A stretch of DNA of 64,000 bases from Pseudonocardiales bacterium (GTDB lineage: Bacteria; Actinomycetota; Actinomycetes; Mycobacteriales; Pseudonocardiaceae). The number at the start of each line of letters is the position of its first letter. Within the stretch, counting starts at the first letter, position 1. Made by a program: the position numbers and the translations under genes. This document shows, in pieces, positions 1 to 11,094 of the stretch. The stretch lies in the NCBI GenBank assembly GCA_019241525.1, contig JAFAWY010000064.1:1-64000 (forward strand), given 5' to 3'. The notes below the pieces were generated by a model. That model had not been told where the DNA came from. It was given only the letters and a program-made list of their open reading frames with translations, and searched no databases.

Positions 1-1642
1 CGACGTCCTCGGACCGCGTACCCATACCGATGCGGCCCTTCCCACCTCTTAACTGCCGGCTATAGGTATCCACGGAGGTCCGTTTGAGATAGCCACCACG
101 GGAAACGGTGACAGCCACGTCCTCCATCTGAACCAAGTCTTCGAGCCGGATCTCGCCCGTATCCTCGATGATCTGGGTCCGGCGCTCGTCTCCGAAATCC
201 TTTTGAACATCCCTGAGTTCTTTGACGATGAGGCCCCGCAAAACTTTTTCCGAGCCGAGAATCTCGACGTATTCAGCGATTTGGCGCTGAATCTCGGCCA
301 GATCCTTCAGGATCTGTTCCTGCTCCATGGCGGTGAGGCGCTGCAATTGCAGTTCGAGAATAGCCTTGGCCTGACGGTCAGAGAACTCGAACCGTTCGAC
401 CAGGCCGGAGTGCGCCTCTCTAACTGTTTTTGCGGAACGAATCAGCGTGATTACGGCATCCAGGTTATCGAGGGCCTTCTTGAACCCGAGCAGAATGTGC
501 TCTCGTTCGCGAGCCTTTCGCAACAGGTAATTCGTACGACGCCGCACGACATCGAGGCGGTGATCGATGAAGCGCTTGATCACGTCGATGATGCCGAGTT
601 CGCGGGGCTGCCCGTTGACGATCGACAGCATGATGACGCCGAAGTTCACCTGCATCTGCGTCTGCTTATACAGGTTGTTGAGGATCACCTCGGCGTTCTC
701 GCCGCGCTTGAGGTCAAATACGATGCGCATACCGTCGCGGTCACTCTCATCGCGCGCATCGGAGATTCCTTCGATCTTCTTTTCCGCAACCAGAGCAGCG
801 ACGTGCTCAATCAGCCGAGCCTTGTTTACCTGGAAGGGAAGCTCGGTCACAACGATTGCTTCCCTGTCCTTGCCGGTCTTTTCGGTTGCCGCCTTCGCAC
901 GGAGCTTGAGGCTGCCGCGACCCTTCAAGTAGTAGTCGAGGATACCCTGCCGTCCGAGGATGAACCCTCCTGTTGGAAAGTCCGGACCGGGCACGAGTTC
1001 GAGAATCTTGGCGATGGGGGTAGCAGGGTCGTTGACCAGCGCTATGGTCGCGTCGATGATTTCCCGTATATTGTGCGGCGGGATGTTGGTGGCCATCCCG
1101 ACGGCGATCCCGGAGCTGCCGTTAACCAGAAGGTTCGGGATTCGCGACGGCAGTACTACCGGCTGCTGGGTGCGTCCGTCATAGTTCGGCTCGAAATCGA
1201 CGGTTTCTTTGTCGATGTCGGCCAGCATTTCCATCGCCAGCGGGGTGAGCCGGCATTCGGTGTACCGCATCGCGGCGGCCGGGTCATTGCCCGGAGAGCC
1301 GAAGTTGCCCTGCCCGTCGACCAGCGGGTAACGCATGGACCACGGCTGGGCCAGCCGTACCAAGGTGTCGTAGATCGCGGAGTCGCCGTGCGGGTGGTAG
1401 TTGCCCATTACGTCGCCGACGACCCGCGCGCACTTAACGTAGCCGCGATCCGGGCGGAATCCCGAGTCGTACATCGAGTACAGCACCCGGCGGTGTACCG
1501 GCTTGAGCCCGTCCCGGACGTCCGGCAAGGCGCGTCCCACGATCACGCTCATCGCGTAGTCGATATAAGAACGCTGCATTTCCTGCTGGATGTCGACCGG
1601 CTCGACGCGGTCTCCGTCTGGCGGCAGGGTGATCTCCGTCAC
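1..1642 (-). CDS. gyrA: DNA gyrase subunit A, N-terminal 547 residues (cut by window start)
   Basis: Breakage-reunion subunit of DNA gyrase, the ATP-dependent enzyme that introduces negative supercoils ahead of the fork. The minus strand opposite the 529-aa plus ORF reads as a typical GyrA: start [19 protein letters not shown], then [20 protein letters not shown], a quinolone-region stretch [17 protein letters not shown], and the catalytic tyrosine in [10 protein letters not shown]. The coiled-coil gate follows, and the window ends before the beta-pinwheel domain. The start is GTG at 1642; there is no strong Shine-Dalgarno sequence. It lies downstream of gyrB with a small ORF between. The quinolone-region sequence looks wild type. 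Identity is certain; only the 3' end is missing. Confidence 0.97.
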   Translation of the reverse strand, partial: MTEITLPPDGDRVEPVDIQQEMQRSYIDYAMSVIVGRALPDVRDGLKPVHRRVLYSMYDSGFRPDRGYVKCARVVGDVMGNYHPHGDSAIYDTLVRLAQPWSMRYPLVDGQGNFGSPGNDPAAAMRYTECRLTPLAMEMLADIDKETVDFEPNYDGRTQQPVVLPSRIPNLLVNGSSGIAVGMATNIPPHNIREIIDATIALVNDPATPIAKILELVPGPDFPTGGFILGRQGILDYYLKGRGSLKLRAKAATEKTGKDREAIVVTELPFQVNKARLIEHVAALVAEKKIEGISDARDESDRDGMRIVFDLKRGENAEVILNNLYKQTQMQVNFGVIMLSIVNGQPRELGIIDVIKRFIDHRLDVVRRRTNYLLRKAREREHILLGFKKALDNLDAVITLIRSAKTVREAHSGLVERFEFSDRQAKAILELQLQRLTAMEQEQILKDLAEIQRQIAEYVEILGSEKVLRGLIVKELRDVQKDFGDERRTQIIEDTGEIRLEDLVQMEDVAVTVSRGGYLKRTSVDTYSRQLRGGKGRIGMGTRSEDV

Positions 1643-1768
1643 TACCTTTGGTTCCCTTCAGCGGGCACTGACATGCCGCGCAACCTGGCCAGTCTACCGA
1701 TGACAGAGCGTGCACACTGCCCGGACGCGCACCCAGCCAGCAGGAGCACCGGTGGCTGGGCCGTGCGC

Positions 1769-1927
1769 TCAAGCAGGGAAAAGCTCATCTAATTTCACGT
1801 TGAGGGAAAAGGGCTCGGTTGTGCTGAATTCGATCTCCGAGCGGTAGCGGTCGTCCTCGCCGAGCGCGGCGTACACATCCGCGGTCAGCAGGGCGACCGG
1901 CGGCTCGGGCCCAGGCAACGCGGTCAC
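1769..1927 (-). CDS. 52-residue small protein between gyrB and gyrA, resembles the tail of Uma2-family proteins
   Basis: Too short for the ORF track in this frame. A GTG start follows AAGGAG with a five-to-six-base spacer, a strong ribosome binding site, 20 bp after the gyrB stop; it ends about 125 bp before gyrA. The product contains DDRYRSEIEFSTTEPFSLNV and ends KLDELFPA. A final strand of the form 'EPF-hydrophobic-hydrophobic-LDEL' is the usual end of Uma2 (DUF820, PD-(D/E)XK-like) proteins, but the catalytic core is absent, so it would be a remnant or mini-protein. The good binding site argues that it is translated, probably with gyrB. Family assignment is weak. Confidence 0.45.
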   Translation of the reverse strand: MTALPGPEPPVALLTADVYAALGEDDRYRSEIEFSTTEPFSLNVKLDELFPA

Positions 1928-1947
1928 AACATCTCCTTGGCGACCGG

Positions 1948-4304
<2,357 letters not shown>

Positions 4305-4928
4305 TTAGCCGTAGGTGTCCCGAGGGCCACGGCCGCGGACGTGGCGGGGGCCCCGCACCCAAGTGGGCGCCGCTGGGCCCTGGACCCGTATTCGGGTGAC
4401 CACGCCTCGGCCGGCACCGGCAGAGATCCGGGCGATGAGCTGACGCTGCAGCAGCCGCAACTGGGTTGCCCAGGCCGTAGAACTGGCGCGGACCAGCAAT
4501 TCCCCCTCGTGCAAAGACACCGGCTGGGCATGCTCGGCGACGTCGCTACCGACCAGCTGCGTCCACCGCGCGAACACCACACCGGCTGAGACCCGATCAT
4601 TCCACCCACGCTCGGCGACCAGCCGGGACGCCAGAGCGCCCAGCAGCTGCGGATCCCGGTCATCCGGCCGGGGACCGGACCACCCGCGGCGCCGGCGGGG
4701 CGCTGGCCGCTGAGTGCCGGATCTGCTTGAGGTGCGCCGGGCGGCACGGGCAGATTCCAAGGCGGCGCGGGCTAGGTCGACGCCGCGCGGTGAGTCGGAG
4801 GGCGTCTGAGGTGGGCTCGCCGGTTCCTCGAACATCGACTTGTCCACACTATCCACAGGGTTATCCCCAGCTGGGGTTAGATCGCCATCGTCGCCGGCGT
4901 CATGAGGGCCATAGGGAGCATCAGACAC
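4305..4928 (-). CDS. DUF721 (DciA-like) protein
   Basis: About 207 residues. The C-terminal half has the DUF721 pattern: [33 protein letters not shown], then [16 protein letters not shown] and the actinobacterial ending [14 protein letters not shown]. In many bacteria, DUF721/DciA proteins assist DnaB helicase loading, a reasonable but untested role here. The first 90 residues are low-complexity and charged. I chose GTG 4928 because GGAGGT lies five bases upstream and the gene then overlaps the recF stop by 8 bp, implying translational coupling. The window's tightest DnaA-box cluster falls inside its coding sequence. Confidence 0.88.
   Translation of the reverse strand: MSDAPYGPHDAGDDGDLTPAGDNPVDSVDKSMFEEPASPPQTPSDSPRGVDLARAALESARAARRTSSRSGTQRPAPRRRRGWSGPRPDDRDPQLLGALASRLVAERGWNDRVSAGVVFARWTQLVGSDVAEHAQPVSLHEGELLVRASSTAWATQLRLLQRQLIARISAGAGRGVVTRIRVQGPAAPTWVRGPRHVRGRGPRDTYG
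4840..4869 (+). promoter_or_regulatory. cluster of three DnaA-box-like 9-mers inside the DUF721 gene
   Basis: TTGTCCACA (4840-4848) matches the actinobacterial DnaA box exactly. It is followed without a gap by CTATCCACA (4849-4857) and, three bases later, TTATCCCCA (4861-4869), each one mismatch from a consensus box. All share the same orientation. Three boxes in 30 bp is the densest group in this window, denser than in the gnd-dnaA gap. The same bases encode the low-complexity part of DUF721, where protein constraint is probably weak. DnaA binding is inferred, not shown. Confidence 0.55.
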
Positions 4929-6066
4929 GGCGTACCTCCCCGTTGTGCACGCCGAACCGCGCACCTTGCAGCTGAGCAGGGACGTCCTCTGGCACTGCGG
5001 CAGTGATCACAGCTTGTTCGGCGGCCTTCGCGACCTCGGCCAGCCGGGCCCGGCGGTAGGTGTCCAGCTCCGCGAACACGTCATCGAGCAGCAGCACCGG
5101 TTCCGCGCCGCCCGAGCGCAGCAACTGGTAGCTGGCCAGCCGCAAGGCGAGCGCGAACGACCACGATTCACCGTGGCTGGCGTAGCCCTTGGCGGGTAGC
5201 TGCCCGAGGCCCAACTCCAGGTCGTCGCGATGCGGCCCGACCAGACATACCCCGCGCTCCAGTTCAGCGCCGCGCACCCGACCCAGTTCGGCGAGCATTG
5301 CCACCTCCAGCGCTTCGACGTCGGCCTTGCCCGTCTCGTGCACCCCGGATTGCACCGCATCACCCAGGCTGCTGCGGTACTCCAGATGCGCCGCAGCCGA
5401 CTCCGGGGCCACCGCACGATAGGCCGCATCAACATACGGGGCCAGTTCGACGACGAGATCGAGCCGAGCGCCCAGCAGCTCCGCGCCGTGGCGGGCGAGA
5501 TGGCCATCCCAAACGTCCAGAGTGCGCAGATCAGCTGTGCCGCTCGAACGGCGGGACGCACCGGCGGATTTCAACAGCGCTACCCGCTGGCGCAACACCT
5601 TGTCGTAATCGGCGTGCACCCCGGCCAGCCGGGGCACACGCAGCACCAGCAGTTCGTCGAGGAACCGGCGGCGCTGCGCCGGGTCGCCGCGGACCAGTGC
5701 CAGGTCTTCCGGAGCGAACAGCACCGTTCGCAGCACACCCACGACGTCACGCAACCTGGGTACCGGGGAACGGTTGATCCTGGCCCGGTTCGGCCGGCCC
5801 GGGGTGATCTCCAGTTCCAGGGTCAGCTCCCGGCCGGCGTGGACCACGGCAGCGCGCACGACGGCCCGCGCCGCCCCTTGCCGCACCAGCGGCGCGTTGC
5901 TGGCCACCCGGTGCGAGCTCAAGGTGGACAGGTAGCCCAGCGCCTCGAGCAAGTTGGTCTTGCCCTGCCCGTTTGCCCCGATAAACACCGAGATGCCCGG
6001 TTCCAGCTCGAGTCTGGCGTGCTCCCAGGAGCGGAAATCGGTGACCTCAAGCTGGCGAGCGTACAT
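4921..6066 (-). CDS. recF: DNA replication and repair protein RecF
   Basis: SMC-like ATPase that binds gapped DNA and helps load RecA for recombinational repair. [20 protein letters not shown] is a typical start. Walker [14 protein letters not shown] lies at about residues 30-42, the signature region is [13 protein letters not shown], and Walker B is [12 protein letters not shown] near the C-terminus. At 381 residues it has normal length. It sits between gnd (40 bp upstream) and DUF721 (8-bp overlap), as in Streptomyces and mycobacteria. No strong Shine-Dalgarno sequence precedes the ATG. Nothing unusual in the protein. Confidence 0.97.
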   Translation of the reverse strand: MYARQLEVTDFRSWEHARLELEPGISVFIGANGQGKTNLLEALGYLSTLSSHRVASNAPLVRQGAARAVVRAAVVHAGRELTLELEITPGRPNRARINRSPVPRLRDVVGVLRTVLFAPEDLALVRGDPAQRRRFLDELLVLRVPRLAGVHADYDKVLRQRVALLKSAGASRRSSGTADLRTLDVWDGHLARHGAELLGARLDLVVELAPYVDAAYRAVAPESAAAHLEYRSSLGDAVQSGVHETGKADVEALEVAMLAELGRVRGAELERGVCLVGPHRDDLELGLGQLPAKGYASHGESWSFALALRLASYQLLRSGGAEPVLLLDDVFAELDTYRRARLAEVAKAAEQAVITAAVPEDVPAQLQGARFGVHNGEVRRV

Positions 6067-6106
6067 GGGGCGTGCTTAAGGCGTCCTCAGGCGCAGTCAG
6101 CGGCGA

Positions 6107-7006
6107 TTAACTCGCCGGGTCGGCACTGGCAGCTTGCACGGCGTGCCCGCCGAACTCCTGGCGCAACGCTGCCACCGCGCGCATGGCTGGCGAGTCAGGC
6201 TGCCGGGAGGTGAACCGGGCAAATAGTGCCGCGGAGATGACCGGTGCCGGCACGGCGTGGTTGATCGCTTCTTCCACCGTCCAACGGCCCTCGCCGGAGT
6301 CGGCCACCCACCCCCGTAGCTGGGCCAGTTGCGGATCCTTGTCCAGTGCTGCCACCAGCAGCTCCAGCAGCCAGGAGCGGACTACCGTGCCGCGCTGCCA
6401 TGCCTTGAACACTGCGGGCACGTCGGTAATCAGCTCGGCAGCGTCGAGCAGCTCGTAACCTTCGGCGTAGGCCTGCATCACGCCGTACTCGATGCCGTTG
6501 TGCACCATTTTGGCGAAGTGCCCGGCGCCGACACCGCCGGCGTGCACGAAGCCCTCCTCCCGGGGACCTTCCGGGCGTAGCGCGTCGAACACCGGCACCA
6601 GCCGGTCGACGTACTCGGCGGCGCCGCCGACCATCAGGCCGTAGCCGTTGGTCCGGCCCCATATCCCGCCCGAGACGCCGCAGTCCAGGTACCCGACACC
6701 ATGATCGGCAAGCAGCTGCGCGTTCGCCTGATCCTCGGTGTAGTGCGAGTTGCCGCCGTCGACGACCACGTCGTCACGGTCGAGCAAATCCGCGAGCTGC
6801 ATGACGGTGTTCCGGGTCGCCTCGCCGGCCGGAATCATGATCCATACCGACCGGGGCGGTGCCAGGCGCTCGGCCATCTCCGCCAGCGAGGTGACATCGC
6901 GGGTCGGCGAGGTCCGCGAGTAGCCGAAGACCTCGATGCCAGCGGCGCGCAGCCGGTCGCGCATGTGGCCGCCCATTCGGCCCAACCCGACGAGTCCGAG
7001 TTGCAC
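6107..7006 (-). CDS. gnd: 6-phosphogluconate dehydrogenase, decarboxylating (short GndA type)
   Basis: Oxidative decarboxylation of 6-phosphogluconate to ribulose 5-phosphate in the pentose phosphate pathway. The N-terminal Rossmann motif is MQLGLVGLGRMGGHM. Substrate motifs include VVDGGNSHYTEDQ, DCGVSGGIWG and the catalytic-lysine stretch GHFAKMVHNGIEYG. The 299-residue length marks the short family rather than the 470-residue E. coli type. GTG 7006 has GGGAGG eight bases upstream. This gene sits between dnaN and recF in Streptomyces and M. smegmatis; here its upstream neighbour is not dnaN but a gene-poor region and then dnaA. Confidence 0.95.
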   Translation of the reverse strand: MQLGLVGLGRMGGHMRDRLRAAGIEVFGYSRTSPTRDVTSLAEMAERLAPPRSVWIMIPAGEATRNTVMQLADLLDRDDVVVDGGNSHYTEDQANAQLLADHGVGYLDCGVSGGIWGRTNGYGLMVGGAAEYVDRLVPVFDALRPEGPREEGFVHAGGVGAGHFAKMVHNGIEYGVMQAYAEGYELLDAAELITDVPAVFKAWQRGTVVRSWLLELLVAALDKDPQLAQLRGWVADSGEGRWTVEEAINHAVPAPVISAALFARFTSRQPDSPAMRAVAALRQEFGGHAVQAASADPAS

Positions 7007-8168
7007 GGCGAAACCTCCCTGAGGTGAGTGCTTCTACCGTAGCGGCGCGGCGCTGCATGCAGATGCGTCGAGGGCGCATCCACTGCCCGGGTAGTAAGGG
7101 TTTCTCTTGATAAGAGAGAACTCCAGTAGCAGTAGTAAGTGCTGTGGGCAGTGTGGATGCACGCCATCGGTGCAGCTCCGGTGGCGCGGTGCGGTGTGCA
7201 CGCCTGCAGTGTGTCGGTCGCCGAGCGGCCGGCTGATGGTGGATCGCGGCGGACGCGGGCGCCGAGTACACAGCGTTGCCGGTTTATCCACAGAGTTGTC
7301 CTCAGATGTGGGTGGATCGCCGACTCAACAAGACGTGACGTGCGGTTCGCAATCCTTCGTTTACCCACGGTTCACCGCGCTGGACGCGATCGGCCCACAC
7401 GAGGTGCTGAGGTTGCTTTCCCCAGCCTGAGACGGCGTTCGTCGTCCAGCGGACCCTGGCTGATTCAATGACCATGGCAGCGTCTCCCTGGTCGCTGAAA
7501 CCACGCTCAGCGACGTACCAGGATGGATCTCGTGCTGGCGCCCGGTGGCCTGGGTCGAAACGAGCAGATGAGCGGTGCGCGCTGCCGACACCACCAGGAC
7601 CTGGACCACGTCGGTCTGTACTGGATCGCTGATCCTTGCTGCTGCGGGCCTGCTCACCGGCCGCCGGGCCACCTCGCACCGCGACCGGTGAAATGGTGGT
7701 GTTTGACGGTCAGGTACGTCACTGCGGCCGGCTGTTGCGCTTACCGCACGCATCACTGGCGAGGCGGCGGCGCAGGCGATCGAATGCGACCCGATCCGCC
7801 GTATGGCGCCGGGTCGCCGACAACGGGCACCACATAGTGGTGGAGTGCCTCCGAAGCCGTTTCCGTTCCTTGGCGGCGAGGGGATCGTGAGGCCCGCTCA
7901 TCCATCCTCCGCGGCGGCCACGGCGGTCAGTCTGGGCGTTCCGGCGCTACGTCCAGACTGACCGCCCCGGATACTCATAGAGTTTGCCGGACAGGGTGGT
8001 CTAGGACATGCGGGTTATCCCCGACCCGACCCTGATCTGGGACGGATTGCGCTTCGGCTGGGCGCGGTCAAGCAGCCTGGCAGTGCCCGAGCTCTGACCT
8101 GTCCATCGGCGAGTTCCCTGCTGACAGACGGCTCGCTGTAACCCCCATTCAGGGCTAGATCAGTGCGG
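7007..8168. other. oriC: gnd-dnaA region: candidate oriC, place where dnaN is normally found
   Basis: 1162 bases with no convincing gene; ORFs listed here are short, overlapping and Arg/Ser-rich. I read the minus strand for dnaN signatures (the N-terminal MKFRVER-type start, the C-terminal LLMPVRL-type end) and found none. In related genomes oriC lies downstream of dnaA. Here I see one perfect DnaA box (7284), one near match (7296) and weak sites near 8014. An AT-richer part at 7090-7140 holds a small hairpin (TTCTCT/AGAGAA, 7102-7120) and two copies of AGTAGTAAG-like sequence. It may be oriC, but box density is unusually low for an actinobacterial origin. Confidence 0.45.
7284..7304 (+). promoter_or_regulatory. 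DnaA box pair in the gnd-dnaA region
   Basis: TTATCCACA (7284-7292) is a perfect DnaA box. TTGTCCTCA (7296-7304), three bases later and in the same orientation, has one mismatch. The next recognisable similarity, GGTTTATCC-like or TTATCCCCG sequence near 8014, has two mismatches. Confidence 0.6.
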
Positions 8169-9689
8169 TTAGGAACGGGCACGTTGCTTGATGCGGGAGG
8201 TGAGTTCCTGCACTTGGTCATACGTGCGGCGGCGCTCAGCCATCTCCTTACGGATCTTGCGGTCTGCGTGCATGACCGTCGTGTGGTCGCGGCCACCAAA
8301 GGTCTGCCCGATCCGGGGTAACGACAGATCGGTCAGCTCGCGGCATAAGTACATGGCGATCTGGCGGGCTTGCGCGACATGTTTGGTCTTGCCCGGGCCG
8401 CACAGGTCTTCGATGGTGACGCCGAAGAACTCCGCGGTCACCGCCATGATGTTGGGTGCGCCGATCTCGTGCGCCGCCTCGTCGGGGATCAGGTCGCGCA
8501 GCACGATCTCGGCGAGCTGGTTGTCGACTGGTTGTCGGTTCAGCGAGGCAAACGCCGTCACCCGGATCAGCGCTCCTTCCAGCTCGCGGATGTTGCGCTC
8601 GATCCGAGCGGCGATGAACTCCAACACCTCATCTGGTGCGGCCAGCCGGTCCCCCACGGCCTTCTTGCGCAGGATGGCGATCCGGGTTTCCAGCTCGGGT
8701 GGCTGGATATCGGTGATCAAGCCCCACTCAAACCGGGTGCGTAACCGGTCTTCCAGGGTGCCCAGTCCCTTGGGCGGGCGGTCGGAGGAGATCACGATCT
8801 GCTTGTTGGCGTTATGCAGCGTGTTGAACGTGTGGAAGAACTCCTCCTGGGTGCCCTCCTTGCCTTCCAGGAACTGGATGTCGTCAACCAGTAGTACATC
8901 GACATCGCGGTACCGCCGCTGGAAGGCCACCTTGCGGTCGTCTCGCAGGGAGTTGATGAAGTCGTTGGTGAACTCCTCGGTGGACACGTAGCGCACCCGC
9001 ATCCCGGGGAACAGCCGCTGCGCGTAATGCCCGACGGCATGCAGCAAGTGAGTCTTGCCCAACCCGGACTCACCCCAGACGAACAGCGGGTTGTACGCCC
9101 GAGCGGGAGCTTCAGACACTGCCACCGCGGCCGCATGCGCGAACCGGTTCGAGGCGCCGATGACGAACGTGTCGAACGTGTACTTCTCGTTGAGCCTGGT
9201 CTGCGAGCTGCGAGCCCGGGTTGCTGCAGCGGCGGCCGGACCGACTGCTGCGCTGGTCCCGCCAGCCCAGACTTCATTGACAGTGGCCACTGCTGCCTCC
9301 TCCCCGCTGAGCCGCCCAGGCCCGCTGGCCGGAGGCCCGGTCATGGGCGTACCGCCCAGAGGGATGTCATCGGGCACCGCCGAGCATGGATCGGTGAACT
9401 GTGACGGCAACTGGGGTGGCACCGGCAGCGGGTGGTCGACCTTGACCGCCAAGGAGACCTGCCGTCCCAAGTGCCTGGACAAGGCGGCACTGATCGGCTC
9501 GCGCAGCGCGCGCTCGATGGCGTCTTTGGCGAAATCGCTGGGTGCGGCCAGCAGTGCAGTGCCATCCAGCAGGCCGATCGGGCGGGTGACCCGCATCCAG
9601 GCGCGCTGCTGCGGCGAGAGCGTTCCGCTGGAAAGCTCCCGAACGACCTCGTTCCACACCTGGCCGAGATCGGTTTGCCGCTCTGACAC
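8169..9689 (-). CDS. dnaA: Chromosomal replication initiator DnaA
   Basis: Binds DnaA boxes, melts oriC and helps load DnaB. Domain I starts [18 protein letters not shown]; domain II is a low-complexity linker. The AAA+ domain has [19 protein letters not shown], Walker [12 protein letters not shown] and Walker [21 protein letters not shown]. Domain IV ends with [18 protein letters not shown], the DNA-recognition signature. Start GTG 9689 is preceded by GGGGAG seven bases upstream and removes 14 non-homologous residues from the ORF; length is about 506 aa. Three DnaA boxes lie 46-77 bp upstream of the start, which fits autoregulation. Confidence 0.97.
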   Translation of the reverse strand: MSERQTDLGQVWNEVVRELSSGTLSPQQRAWMRVTRPIGLLDGTALLAAPSDFAKDAIERALREPISAALSRHLGRQVSLAVKVDHPLPVPPQLPSQFTDPCSAVPDDIPLGGTPMTGPPASGPGRLSGEEAAVATVNEVWAGGTSAAVGPAAAAATRARSSQTRLNEKYTFDTFVIGASNRFAHAAAVAVSEAPARAYNPLFVWGESGLGKTHLLHAVGHYAQRLFPGMRVRYVSTEEFTNDFINSLRDDRKVAFQRRYRDVDVLLVDDIQFLEGKEGTQEEFFHTFNTLHNANKQIVISSDRPPKGLGTLEDRLRTRFEWGLITDIQPPELETRIAILRKKAVGDRLAAPDEVLEFIAARIERNIRELEGALIRVTAFASLNRQPVDNQLAEIVLRDLIPDEAAHEIGAPNIMAVTAEFFGVTIEDLCGPGKTKHVAQARQIAMYLCRELTDLSLPRIGQTFGGRDHTTVMHADRKIRKEMAERRRTYDQVQELTSRIKQRARS

Positions 9690-9734
9690 CCGCTGACTCC
9701 CCTTCGGCCGGTGGTGGACTCTCACGAGCACCGT

Positions 9735-9766
9735 TCGTCCACAAGATTGTCCACAGCTGTGGATGA
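9735..9766. promoter_or_regulatory. DnaA boxes upstream of dnaA
   Basis: TCGTCCACA (9735-9743, one mismatch), TTGTCCACA (9747-9755, perfect) and, on the opposite strand, TGTGGATGA (9758-9766, one mismatch) lie in 32 bases between dnaA and rpmH. Boxes at the dnaA promoter usually mediate autorepression. Because the gnd-dnaA gap has few boxes, this spot could also contribute to the origin. Confidence 0.6.
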
Positions 9767-10173
9767 CAGTGGTCCCCGCGCTCCCGGGTCCCCGACATAC
9801 CAGCTTGTCCCGCGGCTACCCGGCTGACTGCTAGCCCTGCTAGCCGCCGTCAGGCGCCACACGCGACCAAACGTGGGGTGCTGCCACAAGAACCCCGTGT
9901 AAGCAAGCACCACCGATGTAACGGCGTGTCGCCCGGACAGTAACGCCAGACGGCGGTTTTGACGGCGCGGCTACTCGCCGCATAGGCTCTGGTGGTCTCC
10001 CGTCTACCGGCGGGCATTCTTGCGTGCCCTCGCCCATGGCAGACCGGTCTGCTCACCGGGTGAGATGCCCTCGCAGCAATGCCGCCTGTGCTGGCAGGGG
10101 ACGCCCGACTACTGCGCAGTCCCGACGGCTGCGAGCCCGCAATGACAACCGAGCACCGGGAGAACGGACAGCC
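9767..10173. promoter_or_regulatory. Divergent dnaA/rpmH promoter region
   Basis: About 400 bases without a supported gene between divergent dnaA and rpmH. It should carry the rpmH-rnpA-yidDC promoter and possibly the upstream dnaA promoter. I found no clear -35/-10 pair, no further perfect DnaA box and no RNA gene. The ORFs listed here overlap on both strands and look like noise. Confidence 0.4.
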
Positions 10174-10317
10174 GTGACTAAGGGCAAGCGTACGTTCCAG
10201 CCGAACAACCGTCGCCGCGCGAAGACCCACGGGTTCCGGGTGCGCATGCGCACCCGTGCCGGGCGCGCCATCCTCGCGGCCCGGCGGCGCAAGGGCCGGG
10301 CTGAACTGTCAGCCTGA
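10174..10317 (+). CDS. rpmH: 50S ribosomal protein L34
   Basis: Smallest large-subunit ribosomal protein, 47 residues, not listed separately in the ORF track. Product [20 protein letters not shown] then [18 protein letters not shown] matches L34 throughout. Start GTG 10174; GGGAG lies about 13 bases upstream. It is the first gene of the conserved rpmH-rnpA-yidD-yidC-jag-rsmG-parAB cluster and is divergent from dnaA. Confidence 0.96.
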   Translation: MTKGKRTFQPNNRRRAKTHGFRVRMRTRAGRAILAARRRKGRAELSA

Positions 10318-10345
10318 CGCTAGAGACGTTCGGGAACCTCTCACG

Positions 10346-10795
10346 TTGCTGCCTGCCGCTGCCCGTCTAACCCGTCGCGAGGACTTCGCGGCGGCAGTGC
10401 AGCGGGGACGCCGAGCTGGCCGGGGTTCGGTTGTGGTGCACCTCGGCCGGGGCACCGCGGTGCACCCGAAGGTCGGTTTTGTGGTCGGCCGCGCCGTTGG
10501 CGGCTCAGTAGTGCGGCACCGGGTGCAGCGGCGGCTGCGGCATCTGATGCGGTCGCGGCTGGCCGTTTTACCCGCTGCCGCGCTGGTCGTGGTGCGCGCG
10601 CTGCCGGCGGCGGCTGGTGCGAGTAGCGCGGCTTTGGGTGACGACCTCGATACGGCGCTGGAGCGGTTGATCGGCACCACAGCAGGCCGCCCCAAGATTT
10701 CTGGCAGCGCGCCGGTCCTCACCGCGGATGAGTCGAACGCGGATGAGTCCGGCCCAGTTGACGCGCTCCCGGCGAGCTTTGGTAGCCGGCCATGA
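10346..10795 (+). CDS. rnpA: Ribonuclease P protein component
   Basis: Protein subunit that assists RNase P RNA in removing tRNA 5' leaders. Conserved: [20 protein letters not shown], then [20 protein letters not shown] (the RNR-like basic helix) and [11 protein letters not shown]. The ORF extends upstream through the end of rpmH, so the true start is inside; I chose TTG 10346, which gives a family-typical N-terminus, with weak GGGA upstream. That yields 149 residues, a little long because of a C-terminal acidic tail [16 protein letters not shown]. The stop overlaps yidD by ATGA. Confidence 0.92.
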   Translation: MLPAAARLTRREDFAAAVQRGRRAGRGSVVVHLGRGTAVHPKVGFVVGRAVGGSVVRHRVQRRLRHLMRSRLAVLPAAALVVVRALPAAAGASSAALGDDLDTALERLIGTTAGRPKISGSAPVLTADESNADESGPVDALPASFGSRP

Positions 10796-11094
10796 CGGTT
10801 GACCGTCTTGACACCTCTCCGGCTCGGTCAACCCGTCCGGTGCTGTGGATGTTGGTGTCGGCGTTGGAGTTCTATCGCCGGTGGATTTCTCCAGTCCTGC
10901 CGCCTAGCTGCCGGTTCTCTCCCAGTTGCAGTGCTTACGCGATCGAGGCGCTGACTGTTCACGGGGTGCTGCGCGGATCGTGGTTGACCGTAAGGCGGCT
11001 GTTGCGCTGCGGACCCTGGCACCCTGGAGGCATGGACCCGGTGCCCCCCGCAAGACCTGCCCGCTCCCAGGCCGAGAGTGAGTCGATGTGCTGA
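10792..11094 (+). CDS. yidD: Membrane protein insertion efficiency factor YidD
   Basis: Small membrane-associated protein that assists YidC-dependent insertion. Family core: [31 protein letters not shown], and [17 protein letters not shown], including the three conserved cysteines. It is 100 residues. The start overlaps the rnpA stop (ATGA) and the end overlaps the yidC start, so translation is coupled across the cluster. Confidence 0.94.
   Translation: MTVDRLDTSPARSTRPVLWMLVSALEFYRRWISPVLPPSCRFSPSCSAYAIEALTVHGVLRGSWLTVRRLLRCGPWHPGGMDPVPPARPARSQAESESMC

Noticed and set aside
203-1792. 529-aa plus-strand ORF
   Set aside because: It is the antisense shadow of gyrA, whose minus-strand translation matches GyrA along its whole length.
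7302-7901. ORFs of 60-131 codons in the gnd-dnaA gap as a possible degraded dnaN
   Set aside because: No clamp motifs in any of three minus-strand frames; composition is Arg/Ser-rich as expected of random high-GC frames.
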